A stretch of DNA of 64,000 nt from assembly GCA_026122225.1 (NCBI GenBank), contig JANEZZ010002067.1:682001-746000 (forward strand), given 5' to 3'. This document shows, one piece after another, positions 42,108 to 53,010 of the stretch; position 1 is the first letter of the stretch, and each line of letters begins with the position of its first letter. The notes beneath the pieces were generated by a model. The model saw only the letters and a program-made list of their open reading frames with translations. It did not search any database and had not been told where the DNA came from. Position numbers and translations under genes: made by a program. The DNA is from Heloderma charlesbogerti (lineage: Eukaryota > Chordata > Lepidosauria > Squamata > Helodermatidae).

Positions 42108-43607
42108 AGAAGCAGACTAATCACTTCCAAAACTGGTGCCCTCATAAGGTCCAAATTTTCTTAACAGATATTTACACACACACACACACACACACACTGC
42201 TGTTGAAAATCTAGAACACACAAACCAATTAGCCTTTCTTAGTACTTTTTAAAAAGATCTCTGCAATTATATGCAATAAGCAATTCTACCCTGATTTTCT
42301 CTGCTCACTCAGCCAAGGATATGGTTATTACTCCGTAAAAGGGAAGCACCCTCAAGTTATCATTAGAACAGCAATCTTCTGGAGTGAAGGGTTAAACTTT
42401 GAAATCCAAGTTATGAACCTGCTCCCGATGGAGATTAATGGTGAGAATATTAAGCATTTCCTCACACACACACACACACACACACGATCCAGTCAAAAGA
42501 TCTTAAAGATTTCCCCTTCAGCCTTTGCAATACCTATGTAAAACAATAACTCAGAAGGCAGTGCCACAGATGAGATAATGTTATTGCACTCAGATTAAAT
42601 AAAATGGAAGGTAATAATAATCCATCCTCCCTGAAGCTTCAGATTAGAGAAGGGAAGGTGTTTTGTAATTTTCACCTCTGACATTAACCTGCAAGGAGGC
42701 ACTGCAGACACCTGCACTGGAATTATCATTGTTTCCATGGTGCCAGTCTCCATCACCTATTTTTAATAGTTTACACAACAAGATCAAGGGTGTCCCAGCT
42801 GTTACTGCTTTGGTTGCTAGGCAACCTTGAAATCAGAGTTCAAGAAGACAAAGAATCATGCCTGAAAAATTTCTCAAGTGTCTGCTTCTCCCCCTTCTCC
42901 TTTTCCATCTACATCATTTTTTAGTGTTTATAGTCAGATGTTGAATCTTCATCCCTTTAAAATTCTGAAGACAGAGCAGTGGCTTGACAGGCAAAGCTGG
43001 ATGGGTGGGTGGGGATGGTTCGCCAGCATTTCCAACCACAAACAGCACAATGTTAGGTTACCAAACCTCTTTGACCCATAATAAAGGGGTATATAACATT
43101 TACATATTTTCCCAATCATACAAGACTGTTTTCTGGTCTCCATGATGTGCCGCTGGTGTGTAACATAGTTTTGCATGACTGCACTATGAAATAACACCCG
43201 AATCAATGGACTGGCTCTCACTGCCTGCAAAGAATCACAATGCTCTCCTGTGCACTCAGGAATCTTAATGCCATCACCTGCAAAAGAAAAAAGAAAAGAA
43301 AGCCCATAGAGGTTGCAAACAAAAAGTAGTTTAAAGAAATGATTAGATTAACTCGGATAAATATAGGCTTTTGCTAGATCTCTTCTTGTTGGTGCATGCT
43401 CTTAATTCCTATATATATATTCATATTCCACGCTATCCAAGGCAGATAAGAAAATTATCCAAAACATTTCTATTGCCATTAATTATTATGCCAACACTAT
43501 ACAGGGAACTTTTCAGACATCACATAAATCCAAGTAGATTACAAGCTATATTTTAACAATTGAGAGGTGCTAGCATGGCCAGATAAGTTGTAAGACTTAT
43601 TTCTGTC
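42108..43607. other. Unannotated stretch with (CA)n tracts and an X-box
   Basis: Microsatellites (CA)n lie at 42176-42197 and 42462-42485. No gene recognised. An RFX-type X-box is at 42813-42825. Confidence 0.45.
42813..42825. promoter_or_regulatory. Candidate RFX X-box motif
   Basis: GTTGCTAGGCAAC is an inverted GTTGC/GCAAC pair with a 3-base spacer, the consensus bound by RFX-family factors. It lies in sequence with no visible repeat. Function is not shown by the sequence. Confidence 0.4.
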
Positions 43608-43985
43608 TAAAGGTGCATAGGATGGGACCTCGCTCCAAGGTCGGTTCCCGGAAAACCGACCTCCCCCTATGTCCGCGCTGCCTCCGAGGCAGTGTGGAGA
43701 AGCCCTGTACTCCGTGCTCGGAAAAGGAGTGCAGAGTGGCTGGAAATAGGCGGGGCTGGGAGCATTCCGGGACAGGGAGAGCGGATCTGCCTGTATAACA
43801 TATACTATGTGTTGTACAGCAGCCTCCTCTCCTGCTCCCCCCCCCCCCCGGGGCTAGACAGCCAAAAATGGCTGCCTAGCAGAAAAAACAGGGCAGGAGA
43901 GGAGCGGAGGGAACAATCCCCCCAGTGCCTCTCCTGCCTTGCTTTGGATAGGTGGTCACCTCCAAGTTCAGAGGATTGTGCCCTA
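43608..43985. mobile_element. Long AATCCTA-superfamily MITE, copy B
   Basis: Reverse-orientation homologue of 10921-11311, sharing ggttcccggaaaaccgacct, gaggcagtgtgga, aaaaggagtgcagagtgg, ctagacagccaa and ggataggtggtcacctccaa. It ends ggattgtgccctaa. No coding capacity. Confidence 0.65.
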
Positions 43986-44734
43986 AATAAGTGACAGCTC
44001 ATGCAAATGGAGAAACCATATTAAAACAATAAACAGGGGAGAAAAACTTACTTGCTCATTTCAACATCTAACATTGCTTTCTTTCTTCTGACTGCAGAAA
44101 ATTAGCCACTGGCTACCAAGAACAATTGGTGTGTGTGTGGGGGGGGGTTCATTACAGTTGTTCTGTAATTACATCCAAATGCAGTGGAGCCAGTCAGCTG
44201 TTCAACGGAACGTTTTTCATCATCACCACAGTTATTAAGGCAGGGCCCCAGTCTCACAACTATAGTTAGATGTACCCAGTTTCTGCGGTGCTTGCGTTGT
44301 GAAACCTTCTTCACTGGGGACAGTATAATAACTCAAACACTTTAAATTGCATTAGCCTGGAACTTGGTGTACAAGCTGTCAGCACAGATGCAACCATGAG
44401 AAATCTTATCCCCACTTTTAAATATTGCTTGGGTCTGTGCTTCATCAGTTTGGGGTTGTTGTTTTTCCTCATGCTGTTGTCATGCCATCCATTATCATTT
44501 CAGACATCCTTTGGTTACTGACTGTACTCCAGGATAATAGACATATGGTCAATTGGTAGTTAAACAGATATATTATAAATTCACGTAATGAAAGTTTATG
44601 ACTTTCTGAGGTCTAGTTTAGATCATCAGTCCCCAACCACATCTTCCTTTATTAGTGCAAGATAGGAACAAGGCAGCATACTTAATATGACACTTGGGAA
44701 TTCCTGCGGGTTCCCCTCCTCTTGTTTGCTTGTT
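43986..44734. other. Unannotated stretch
   Basis: No gene or repeat recognised except a G-run at 44140-44148. Confidence 0.5.
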
Positions 44735-44945
44735 TAATTTATTTATCACTTTTGTTTCCTACCCTGCCTCCAAGGAGATCAGGGTGGCAAATACGGAGTT
44801 TTTCTCACTTTATCTGCGCCATCACCCTGCAAGGTAGGTGAGGCTGAGAGATAATGACTGGTACAAAGTCATGCAGTGAGTTTCATGGCTGAGTGGGGAT
44901 CTGAATCCAGCTCTTCCTGGTCTAAGCCTGGCTTTCTATTGTTCT
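44735..44945 (-). mobile_element. tRNA-derived SINE, degraded
   Basis: The body phrases caccctgcaaggtaggtgag, gctgagagataatgactggt and atggctgagtggggatctga are those of the SINE at 29745. The tRNA head beyond 44900 is badly eroded. Confidence 0.6.
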
Positions 44946-45057
44946 TATGGGTGTTCCAGATGGCACTGGACTCATACTGGGCTGGATCCAAAAAAAAACC
45001 TCCTATGAATAGAAGGACTTCTTCCATCACTGACAGGCTTGTGATTCACCAGATGTT

Positions 45058-45087
45058 TTGTGTGTGTGTGTGTGTATGTGTGTGTGG
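45058..45087. repeat. (TG)n microsatellite
   Basis: About 14 TG units with one interruption. Confidence 0.9.
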
Positions 45088-45186
45088 CTGAAGTGATCTT
45101 TCCCAATCCCCCTTCTCCTTGCAGTCCCCCATGTCCCCCCAAATCTTATCTGGAGGGTTGGGGGACCTCTGGACCAGTAGCGGAGA

Positions 45187-45730
45187 TTTATTTATTTTAT
45201 TTATTTATAATACTTTTAGACCACTTAGGGTGCAATCCTATGCATGTTTAGACAGAAAAAAAGCCTACAACTCCCAGAATTGGCTGGCTGGAGAATTCTG
45301 GGAGTTATAGGACTTTTTTCTGTGAAAACATGCATAGGATTGCACCCTTAATATATTAAAATACAACATAATAAAGAGACAAAATAAAAATAATAAATAA
45401 TTAAAAGCAGGGTGGTAACAGAGTCCCTCACAGCTCAGGGAAAACCTGTTTAAATAGGTGTGTTTTCAAGAGGGATTTAAAAGTTGCTGTCATTTCTGCC
45501 TCTCAACCCACCCATGGGGGAGTGTTCCAAAGGGTGGGTGCCACCTCTGAGAAGGCCTGCTTACATACCACTACCTGGTAACATTCAATTGGCCATAGAA
45601 TGATCAGTAAGTCCTCCTCAGAAGATCTCAGAAGTTGACTTGGTACATATAAGGGAAGATGGTCAGCTAGGTATCCTGGTCCCAAGTTGTTTAGGGCTTT
45701 GTATTTCAAAAACAAAACCTTGAACATGGC
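45187..45730 (-). pseudogene. L2 LINE 3' end, C-terminal coding remnant
   Basis: The minus-strand frame reads MFKVLFLKYKALNNLGPGYL, LPLYVPSQLLRSSEED and KQAFSEVAPTLWNTPP, the L2 C-terminus, followed by 3' UTR and a TTTA tail. It is interrupted by a palindromic MITE (45225-45350). Confidence 0.8.
45225..45350. mobile_element. Fully palindromic AATCCTA-type MITE (126 bp)
   Basis: Ends TTAGGGTGCAATCCTATGCA and TGCATAGGATTGCACCCTTA are exact or near-exact inverted repeats. The arms continue through caactcccagaat / attctgggagtt. Inserted in an L2 3' UTR. The duplication is not resolvable. Confidence 0.75.
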
Positions 45731-47554
45731 TCAGTAGCGAATAGACAGCTAATAGAGATGGTGCTGAGGGCTGCAGAAGGAAGGGGAACATCACCTCCTG
45801 CACTTTCCACCAGCAGGAGCATTCTGAGCATAACTGTGCTCGAGGAATAAAGCCAACTCTGTTCAGGTAAACAATTGTGCTAATTTCTTTATATAGAACT
45901 TATCATTTAATTCCATAAGAACATGACACCATACTAAAAATGATGTGTCAAGCTCCTTTTCAAAAATCTTTCTTCATGGCTCACTCTTGCAGCCTTTCAC
46001 TCTTAGGTCATCACTCCTCTTCATAATCGCTTCTTTCTTATACAAGCTTATACAAGCCTCACAAAGAGGGAAAAATCCTATTATCATGAAAGAAAAGAAG
46101 CTATATTTTGCCTGTAGTTACAAAAATTGTATCTTCCTCATACTTTGGAGTGTATTTATGTTTCTTCTTCTTCTTGGTTAAAATAAGAGCACAAAAATAA
46201 AGCAGGCCTGTTTACTGGCTTTCATTTTCATCCACAGTTTGACAATCAAAAATTGGAGATGATCAACAGAGTATTGTCACCAATTCTTCTTTTGAGCGTC
46301 CCTGAAGCATCTGGTGCTTGTTGTGGTAAACAGAATGCTCAGCCAGGTTTTATGAAGTGTGGCAATTCTTACGCTTCTCAAGCTATTTTGATTATCATCT
46401 TTCTTGTGGCCTTAGTTCCACTATAAAATTTTGGATCAAGACCCTAGTGTGGAGGATAGGGGAGCTTTTAAGACCTGGATCTGGGAATAAAAAAGACATA
46501 GCTGCTAGGCCGTCCTGCTTTAGCTGGGTCAGACTCTGTGCTAGGCAAATACAGGGACAAATCCAACAAGCAGGTCAATAGTCAGACAAATAGAGGTTTC
46601 AGTCCAGTATGGGATAAGTTTAAGGCATGAGTAGTCAAGATACAGGCAATGGTCAAAGCACAGTATTATCAGGCAAATAGTAGGTGGTTTCCTGAAGAAA
46701 GGTCTGAGGTGCAGCCAAGGTCAAAAACACAGTCCAAAAAGCAGAGTCAAACAGGGGTCTGGAGGTCAGTAGCATAGTTATATTTCCCTGCTTTCTTTAA
46801 GTCACTGAACTGTAGTTTGCCATTTGGATGAGCTAAATTCTTTGAGATCTGACAGAGAACTGGGAGGGTGGGGGGACATGCTCCTAGCATTTTATTGTCC
46901 TTGTCTTTGACATGTATTCTGAGATGCATGATAAATACCTTTCACCACCTGCCTTATTGAGTCCTGAGGTGCTGTGCTAACATGAAGCGCCTACTTGGCA
47001 TCCATATTAAAACCTCGACACTTGCCACTCCACACTGAATGCGATACGCCTAGCAAATGAGAGCACTCCGCGTATTACAGATGCTGTAGCAGAGGCTGTG
47101 AATGCCGAGTCTGAGATGGCACTTGCTGAAGGTTTAATCACTGTAAATGAATAAATTAGGAATATCACAGATGAATTAGCAGGAGGCTAATTGAAATACA
47201 GGTGGATTCTTCGCAGCTATGTGCTAGGGAAGAGTGCCCGTACGTTTTAAGAACAAATTTAGATAATGTGTGGTTGTTTCAATATATCAGACTTTTCACA
47301 ACAAACTGGCCATCTCTTTCCAACGCTATTATTAGCAGATGGCATGTAATGCTTTCGTTGACTTACTAAGAATCCCTTCTCCATACAATATTGGTGCTTG
47401 AGAAAGGTTACACAGGAAAATTAGTAGGAGGTTTAAGTATGAACAGTGGTTGAGTGAATGGTTATATAATCTATCTGATACAAAACTCCTTGATATCCCC
47501 CAATCATGTGGCTTGTCCGCAGGTGTAATGCAGTGACTTATTTTATTGAAATGC
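45731..47554. other. Unannotated stretch
   Basis: No gene, RNA or recognised repeat. Confidence 0.5.
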
Positions 47555-47925
47555 ATTTATTTATTTATTCAAAACATGTATATAAGATTTCAGGGCAGTG
47601 TACAAAGCATAAAAAGCATAAAAAGAAACACTTCCATAAAACACAGACCAAAGATAAAAGCAACGGATAAAACCTCAGCACCGACTAGTCACATTAAAAT
47701 GCCTGCATAAATAAAAATGTTTATGCCGGGTGCCTGAACAAGAGCAGTCTTGGTGTCAAACAAAGCTCAGGGGGGCGGGCATTCCATAGCTGGGGAGTTA
47801 TAACTGAAACATCCCACACCCTTGCTGATGTCTGCCTCACCACAAATGGAAGAGACACATGAAGGAGGGCTTCAGCAGATCCCCGTAAAGCAAGGTGGGT
47901 GATATTAGGGTTCAGGGAGGTGCAT
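47555..47925 (-). pseudogene. L2-like LINE 3' end
   Basis: A TTTA tail and 3' UTR (agatttcagggcagtgtaca) precede, on the minus strand, the C-terminal phrase LPFVVRQTSARVWDVSVITP, then QLWNARPPELC, which keeps the LWN motif of L2-type proteins. Confidence 0.6.
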
Positions 47926-48287
47926 TGCCCCCCCTGGACTCCACTGTGGGCTGCACCCCTGACCTCTGCCACCACCACCAAATTTTCTACCAAAATGTTT
48001 CAGAGCGGCACAGTGGTGGTGAAAATCCCTGCCATTTTGCTTGAAAACAAGGCACAGGTTTGGTTGAATGGAACACCTCCACCTTTTTCTTCTTTGGATC
48101 CCACCATGCCCCTGAATTTTAGCAGGAAATTCAGCAGAACAGCAGGGATGAGTGAGGCCCACAAAACCAGCCAGGGTTGCCACATGAGGCCTATAGGCCA
48201 GATGTTGCCAACCCATGACCATGACTATATACAGCAGGACTGCGCAACCTGGCAGACCGCAATTCATAGCTGCCCATTTGCTGCTAG
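47926..48287. other. Unannotated stretch
   Basis: Open frames exist on both strands but show no family. No repeat recognised. Confidence 0.4.
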
Positions 48288-48705
48288 GACAGGTTTAAGG
48301 TTTGGTACTAGTGTACAAAGCCCTCAACAATTTGGGACCAGGATTCCTGAGAAAGCACCTTCTCCCTTACAAACCTGCCCGGTCCCTGAGATCATCAGAG
48401 GGTATGCTCCTAGTGGTTTCACATGGATCTTTGGAACTCCCTGCCCCTGGAGGTCAGGCAGGTGCCAACACTGTGTTGTTTCCGGTGCCCCCTGAAACAG
48501 GGGGCAGTTCTGTTCCAGGACGCATTCCTCAAATGACCAGCCATGGTTTCTATTGGCATTCTGTTTTTAATAATTTTAATATGGTGTTTTAATCTTTTAT
48601 CTTTTTTACTATTGTCCTTCTTGTGTTTACCACTCAGGAATCTGTTTGGGTGGGGAGCAGTATACAAATGTTGTAAATAAAAAATAAAATAAATAAATAG
48701 CTGAT
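48288..48705 (+). pseudogene. L2 LINE 3' end, C-terminal coding remnant
   Basis: The plus-strand frame reads MVLVYKALNNLGPGFLRKHL, then LPYKPARSLRSSEGMLLV, followed by a 3' UTR (ttgggtggggagcagtatac) and an (AAAT)n tail. 5'-truncated and frame-broken. Confidence 0.75.
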
Positions 48706-50524
48706 GGGGTTTTATTCGGTTTTGTGAGTTATAATTTGTGCAGTTTGAAGTGTGATCATATGATAGAAATATCAATTGTGGAGAGACTTTCTCCAGTTTA
48801 AGTGTGCAGAAGAAGAAAAGTGCGGGGGTGCAGGGACACATGATAATGTTAAATCAAAACATTAGACAAAGTTATTGAAACTACTCTTGTGTATTTTGTT
48901 TTGTTTGGTCCTTTTTTTGCTGTTTTGGTCTTTTTTGCCATTATGGATTTTAGATGAAACTTCTCATAAAGCAATGGCATAGTTATTTGATAGCTGTAAA
49001 TTCCATAACCACAAGATAAAATTTTAGATCTGCAGTTTTGCCTTAATTACTAGAGATCAGCATTCATAATTTAAGAATGCTGGCATCTTTTACATGAACA
49101 GATGGTGAACAACTTGGTGTCCTATGGAAAATCTTCCTCTTAGTTTTTCAAATTACTCTAGGAAAAATATGTTAACTTACTTTAAATTTAGAAAGCACAT
49201 CAGCAGGAACATATATCAGGACACTAGCATTTTCCTAATTGCAGCTCTCCAGTGAAACAAAACATGCTAATTAATGTTATGGTTGCATGGATCCGATAAA
49301 GATAACATCCACTTTCATTCATCAGTTGCCTTAAATGTTGTTACAGTAAGGTACTTTAAAAATGCAAACTCTCCTAAGATGAGTGATTTTGTTAAGCAAC
49401 CAAAACGGAACAATGATGCAGCGTGAAGTGTGAGATACAGAGGACATATTTAAAGAAAATAACAAGCTTCCAGCTAGTGTTGCCAGATAAGAAATATCAG
49501 AATAACAAATACTAAGGCCATAATCCTATACCCATTTACCTGGGAGCCAATCTAAATGGAAACGCTTTGTGAAGTGATTTGATCAAAATCTGCATTTTCA
49601 CAGAAACGACTTAGCTCTTTCCACAGTACCAGCAGTGCTGTATTCCTCCGCTTTTGCAGAGAGAATGGGAACTGAAGCTGCATTAGTTGGGGTGGGGTGG
49701 GCGAGTAGAAATGAATGCCATCAATTGCGGGTGCAGGGCAGCCAATTAGTGCAGGTTTGTTCCCCCTCCCTTCCTCCCTCGTGTGTTCAACGAAGTGCAA
49801 TGGAGGACTTGCTTACGAGTAGACATTCATGACAAACCCCACAAACACACACATTTATGAGGTGGGCAGGCAAGCAAGCAGCCACCGCCGCCCGGAGACT
49901 GAGCAGAAAGAGCAGGAGTGCAAGAGGCCCTGAGAGCAGAGAGCGTGGAGCTGGCGAGCAGGGATAGTGACTAGCATGTTGCCTTTGATGTATATTAACT
50001 GCCCAATCAACAGGCTCCCCCACACATACACATGGGCTAAATGAAGTGCTTCTGAGTTCATGTTCATGAAAATCGTCCGCCCTGGCATCCACCCTTTCTT
50101 AGCTGCACAGCTTCAAATCAACAGGCATCCACCATTTCTTAGCTGTGCTCCTTTGTAGCTGTACAGTTTCAAAACAGCAGGGCTGCTCCTGTACTCAGCA
50201 AAGTGGAACTGAAGACAATGAGTTCCAGGTAGACATGTTTACCCCTCTGCTCTCCCCCCACCCTCACCCCAGGCAACTTTCCCTTCCTCCAATCAGCACC
50301 ACTTCCACCAGTCTGTGCCAAAGCCAGCTGAGCTCACACAGACTCCCGAGTGGCACCGAAGCTGCTGTGACAGGAAAATCCGAGACAAACTGACTTTGAA
50401 GAAAACAAAAAAAGGATTTAGGGGAAGAAACGCTGGGCTAGCTATGGACAGTGACGTGCATCATCTGACATGATTGACGTCAGGGTGGAGTAGAACTGGA
50501 GTAAAAGCTCCATGTAGATGGGTC
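48706..50524. other. Mostly unannotated stretch
   Basis: A short AATCCTA-type MITE remnant lies at 49510-49552 (ccataatcctatacccattt). TGACGTCA, a CRE-type site, is at 50475-50482. No gene recognised. Confidence 0.45.
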
Positions 50525-50635
50525 CTGGCATTGTGCTGTAAAAGGGCCATCCTATGCATGTCTACTCAGAAGTAAGTTGTACAGACTTCAATGGAATTTA
50601 TTCTCAGGTCTGTGTGTATGGGACTGCAGCCTAAA
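50525..50635. mobile_element. Short AATCCTA-type MITE
   Basis: The phrase gggccatcctatgcatgtct, then actcagaagtaagttg, and the phrase tgtgtatgggactgcagcc form degraded inverted halves. Confidence 0.6.
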
Positions 50636-51026
50636 TGGTTAGGGTTTTAAAACACACATACAGAAACACACACACACTTGCTGCACATGGGGAGAAAAAG
50701 AAAGTTGTACAAAAAGTTGTATGAATTGACCCTCATACTGCTTTTTTCTGAGGAAGCACAAAATAGACATGACTTCCAGGGAACATTTGGCCCAAGGCTT
50801 ACAGTGCATTCCACTAGAAGTAAATGCAGAGCACCAGACCTTTCCTCCAGCAGAAGAATCCCTTGATCAAAGGGTTTATGCTGCACAGTCCACTGACACC
50901 TGCCTGAAGCCCATTCACTTGCCTTTCACCATTGTGACAGATGGTACCTTTAGGGAGAATGATCACCTTCACTACAGCGACACCTATGTACTGCTACAGT
51001 GCCTTGGATCCCTTCTGGAGTATGTC

Positions 51027-51115
51027 AGGCATCCCCAACCTGGAGCACACCAGATGTTTTGGACTACAACTACCATCAGTCCTAGCCAGCATGGACCTGG
51101 AGGACACAAGGCTGG
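51027..51115. mobile_element. AACTCCCAT-type MITE, half element
   Basis: gcatccccaacctggagcac, then accagatgttttggactaca, then actaccatcagtcctagcca represent one half plus part of the centre. Confidence 0.65.
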
Positions 51116-51136
51116 GGGAGTTCAATGTGTGTTATC

Positions 51137-51556
51137 TAGGGATGTATGGACTGTATAAAATCTGCTCCATCTTTGTTTTGCGGATTGTCAGGTGCCTTTC
51201 TTTCAGTCATCCACCCACAGACGGATGCAATTTTTTTTTTGTCATGCAGAAAAATACATAAATATTTACGTAAGTATTTACATAATTTACCTCAGTACAG
51301 CTGCATTTACCTTAATATAAGACCTTTATGACCACAAATGGTGTACTGGATGCCATTTGCATCTGGACACAGTCCCCCTCAGCCAGCAATATGGCAATGG
51401 CGGCCATATCGCTGGCACTCTGGAGCTGACCTGCAGCTCCGCAGGATCGCCACAAGCAGGATCCAGCCAAAGAGGATTCCAGAGGGAGGCGGAGGTAAGT
51501 GCTTTGTTCTGCCACAGTCTCATTGGGGTCTGTGGCAGAATTATCTGCCATCCCTA
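51137..51556 (-). mobile_element. NPE-13, diverged copy (420 bp)
   Basis: It begins TAGGGATGTATGGAC and ends with a clear L end (tctgtggcagaattatctgc, catcccta). AGGTAAGT at 51493-51500 faces outward near the right end. Remnants of alpha/gamma (acataaatatttacgtaag) and beta (ggcaatggcggccat; atgccatttgcat) are visible, but CpG sites are mostly lost. Flanks GTGTTATC and TTGTCTAC do not match. This is the oldest-looking copy. Confidence 0.7.
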
Positions 51557-51807
51557 TTGTCTACTCTGGCTGGCGGAGTCTCTCTAGGCTCTCTCTCTCA
51601 GCTCTCTCTAGGCTCCTTAGCCTCTCTAGGCTCCCTATAGGCTCTCTAAGAACTCTCTCTCTCTCTCTCTAGGCTCTCTCTTGGTGCTCTCTCTCTCTCT
51701 CTCGGCTCCCTATAGGCTCTCTAGTCTCTCTCTATTCTCTCCCTCTCAGTTCTCTCTATTCTCTCTCTCTCGGCTCCCTAGCCTCTCTAGGCTCCCTCTA
51801 GGCTCTC

Positions 51808-51844
<37 letters not shown>

Positions 51845-52065
51845 GGCTCCCTCTAGGCTCTCCAGGCTCTCTTTAGGCTCTCCAGGCTCTCTCTGAGCTC
51901 TCCAGGCTCTCTCTAGGCTCCCTCTAGGCTCTCTCTCTCTGTCTCTCTCTCTCTCTGCTCTCTAGGATACCTCTAAGCACTCTCTCAGCTCTCTCTCTCT
52001 GGGATCCCTCTTGGCTCTCTACATGCTCTCTCTCTCTCTCGGCTCTATCTGGCTGGCTGGCAGAG
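51557..52065. repeat. CT-rich minisatellite, unit like CTCTCTAGGCTC
   Basis: About 500 bp of interspersed CTCT runs and (C/G)GGCTC(C/T)CT phrases on one strand, directly after NPE-13. Copies are too variable for a fixed period. Confidence 0.85.
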
Positions 52066-52165
52066 GCTCTTTAGGTCAGCCTCCCCCAACTTGGTGCCCT
52101 CCAGATGTTTTGGACTGCAACTTCCATCATCCCTGACCACTAGCCATGCTTATGAGGGTCTTAGG
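52066..52165. mobile_element. AACTCCCAT-type MITE, half element
   Basis: ggtcagcctcccccaacttg, then gtgccctccagatgttttgg and actgcaacttccatcatccc match the family body. Confidence 0.65.
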
Positions 52166-52905
52166 CCACAGGCAGTCCTCCTTTTAAAATACTGATATAT
52201 GAACTATTTAAAAAAGGGGTGGCACTGACTGGAAAGAGTCTTCCTGCATAATTTCACCTAGTCTCAGACATATACAGCTGCAGTTACATATAGAAGCAGC
52301 AGCCTTATGGAATGAACATACTCTAGTTGTTTCTGCACAATATTCCCTTGCTAGGTTCATTCCAAATCGCCACTGCTACAGCCACTCTGGAGTGAGATGG
52401 AGCCATCGGGGTGTCCCTTTTGTACCTTTCCTTGTGGCAAACTCCACCCCTTTTCTTTTTGTGCTACTGCAGATTCTGACCCCAACCCAGGGCCATCTGC
52501 ACAGAGATGTCCCAGCTCCTGAATCTGCTAGACCTGGAACCTATGGTCAGTGTCCTATTCGGGAAAGCCCGTTGTACCAGCAAATGCTGTTTGTGTTCTG
52601 CTAGGACCACCCAGGCCAGGTTGTTGGGGTAACTAGAGGGCACAATCTGAGTACATTCACTAGTTCTAGTAGTATGAAACATAGTTTCAGTTCAAAGCAT
52701 CAACTCCATTTGAGGGATGGCCCCCGGCAGTCTCTGAGACCTGCTGATAAATATAAGGCATCCAGTAATCTCTGGTCTCTGCTGGATGCTTCCCTGGAAG
52801 CTTTCCATTATCTTGAGGACCCTGACCCTAGAACCTCTACTCTGATCTCTTACCTGGATCCTTTTCCTGCTGCTGAATGGCCCCAGCTGAAGACCAGGTT
52901 TGGCT
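52166..52905. other. Unannotated stretch
   Basis: No gene or repeat recognised. Confidence 0.45.
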
Positions 52906-52996
52906 TAGCACAGCCTTCCCCAACCATGCTGGCTGGGGCTGATGGGAGGTATAGTCCAAAACTTCTGGTGGATCCCAGGTTGGGGAAGCCTGACTT
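52906..52996. mobile_element. AACTCCCAT-type palindromic MITE, internally deleted
   Basis: gcacagccttccccaaccat and tcccaggttggggaagcctg are inverted ends around a shortened centre (ctgatgggaggtatagtcca). Confidence 0.65.
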
Positions 52997-53010
52997 AGCT
53001 GTACCCTCTG

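Noticed and set aside
47899..48495. 198-codon plus-strand open frame
   Set aside because: It crosses from unannotated DNA into an L2 remnant in the wrong frame for the L2 protein.
50475..50482. CRE site (TGACGTCA) as a promoter element
   Set aside because: Single 8-mer with no nearby gene, TATA box or CpG cluster. Expected by chance at this window size with modest probability.
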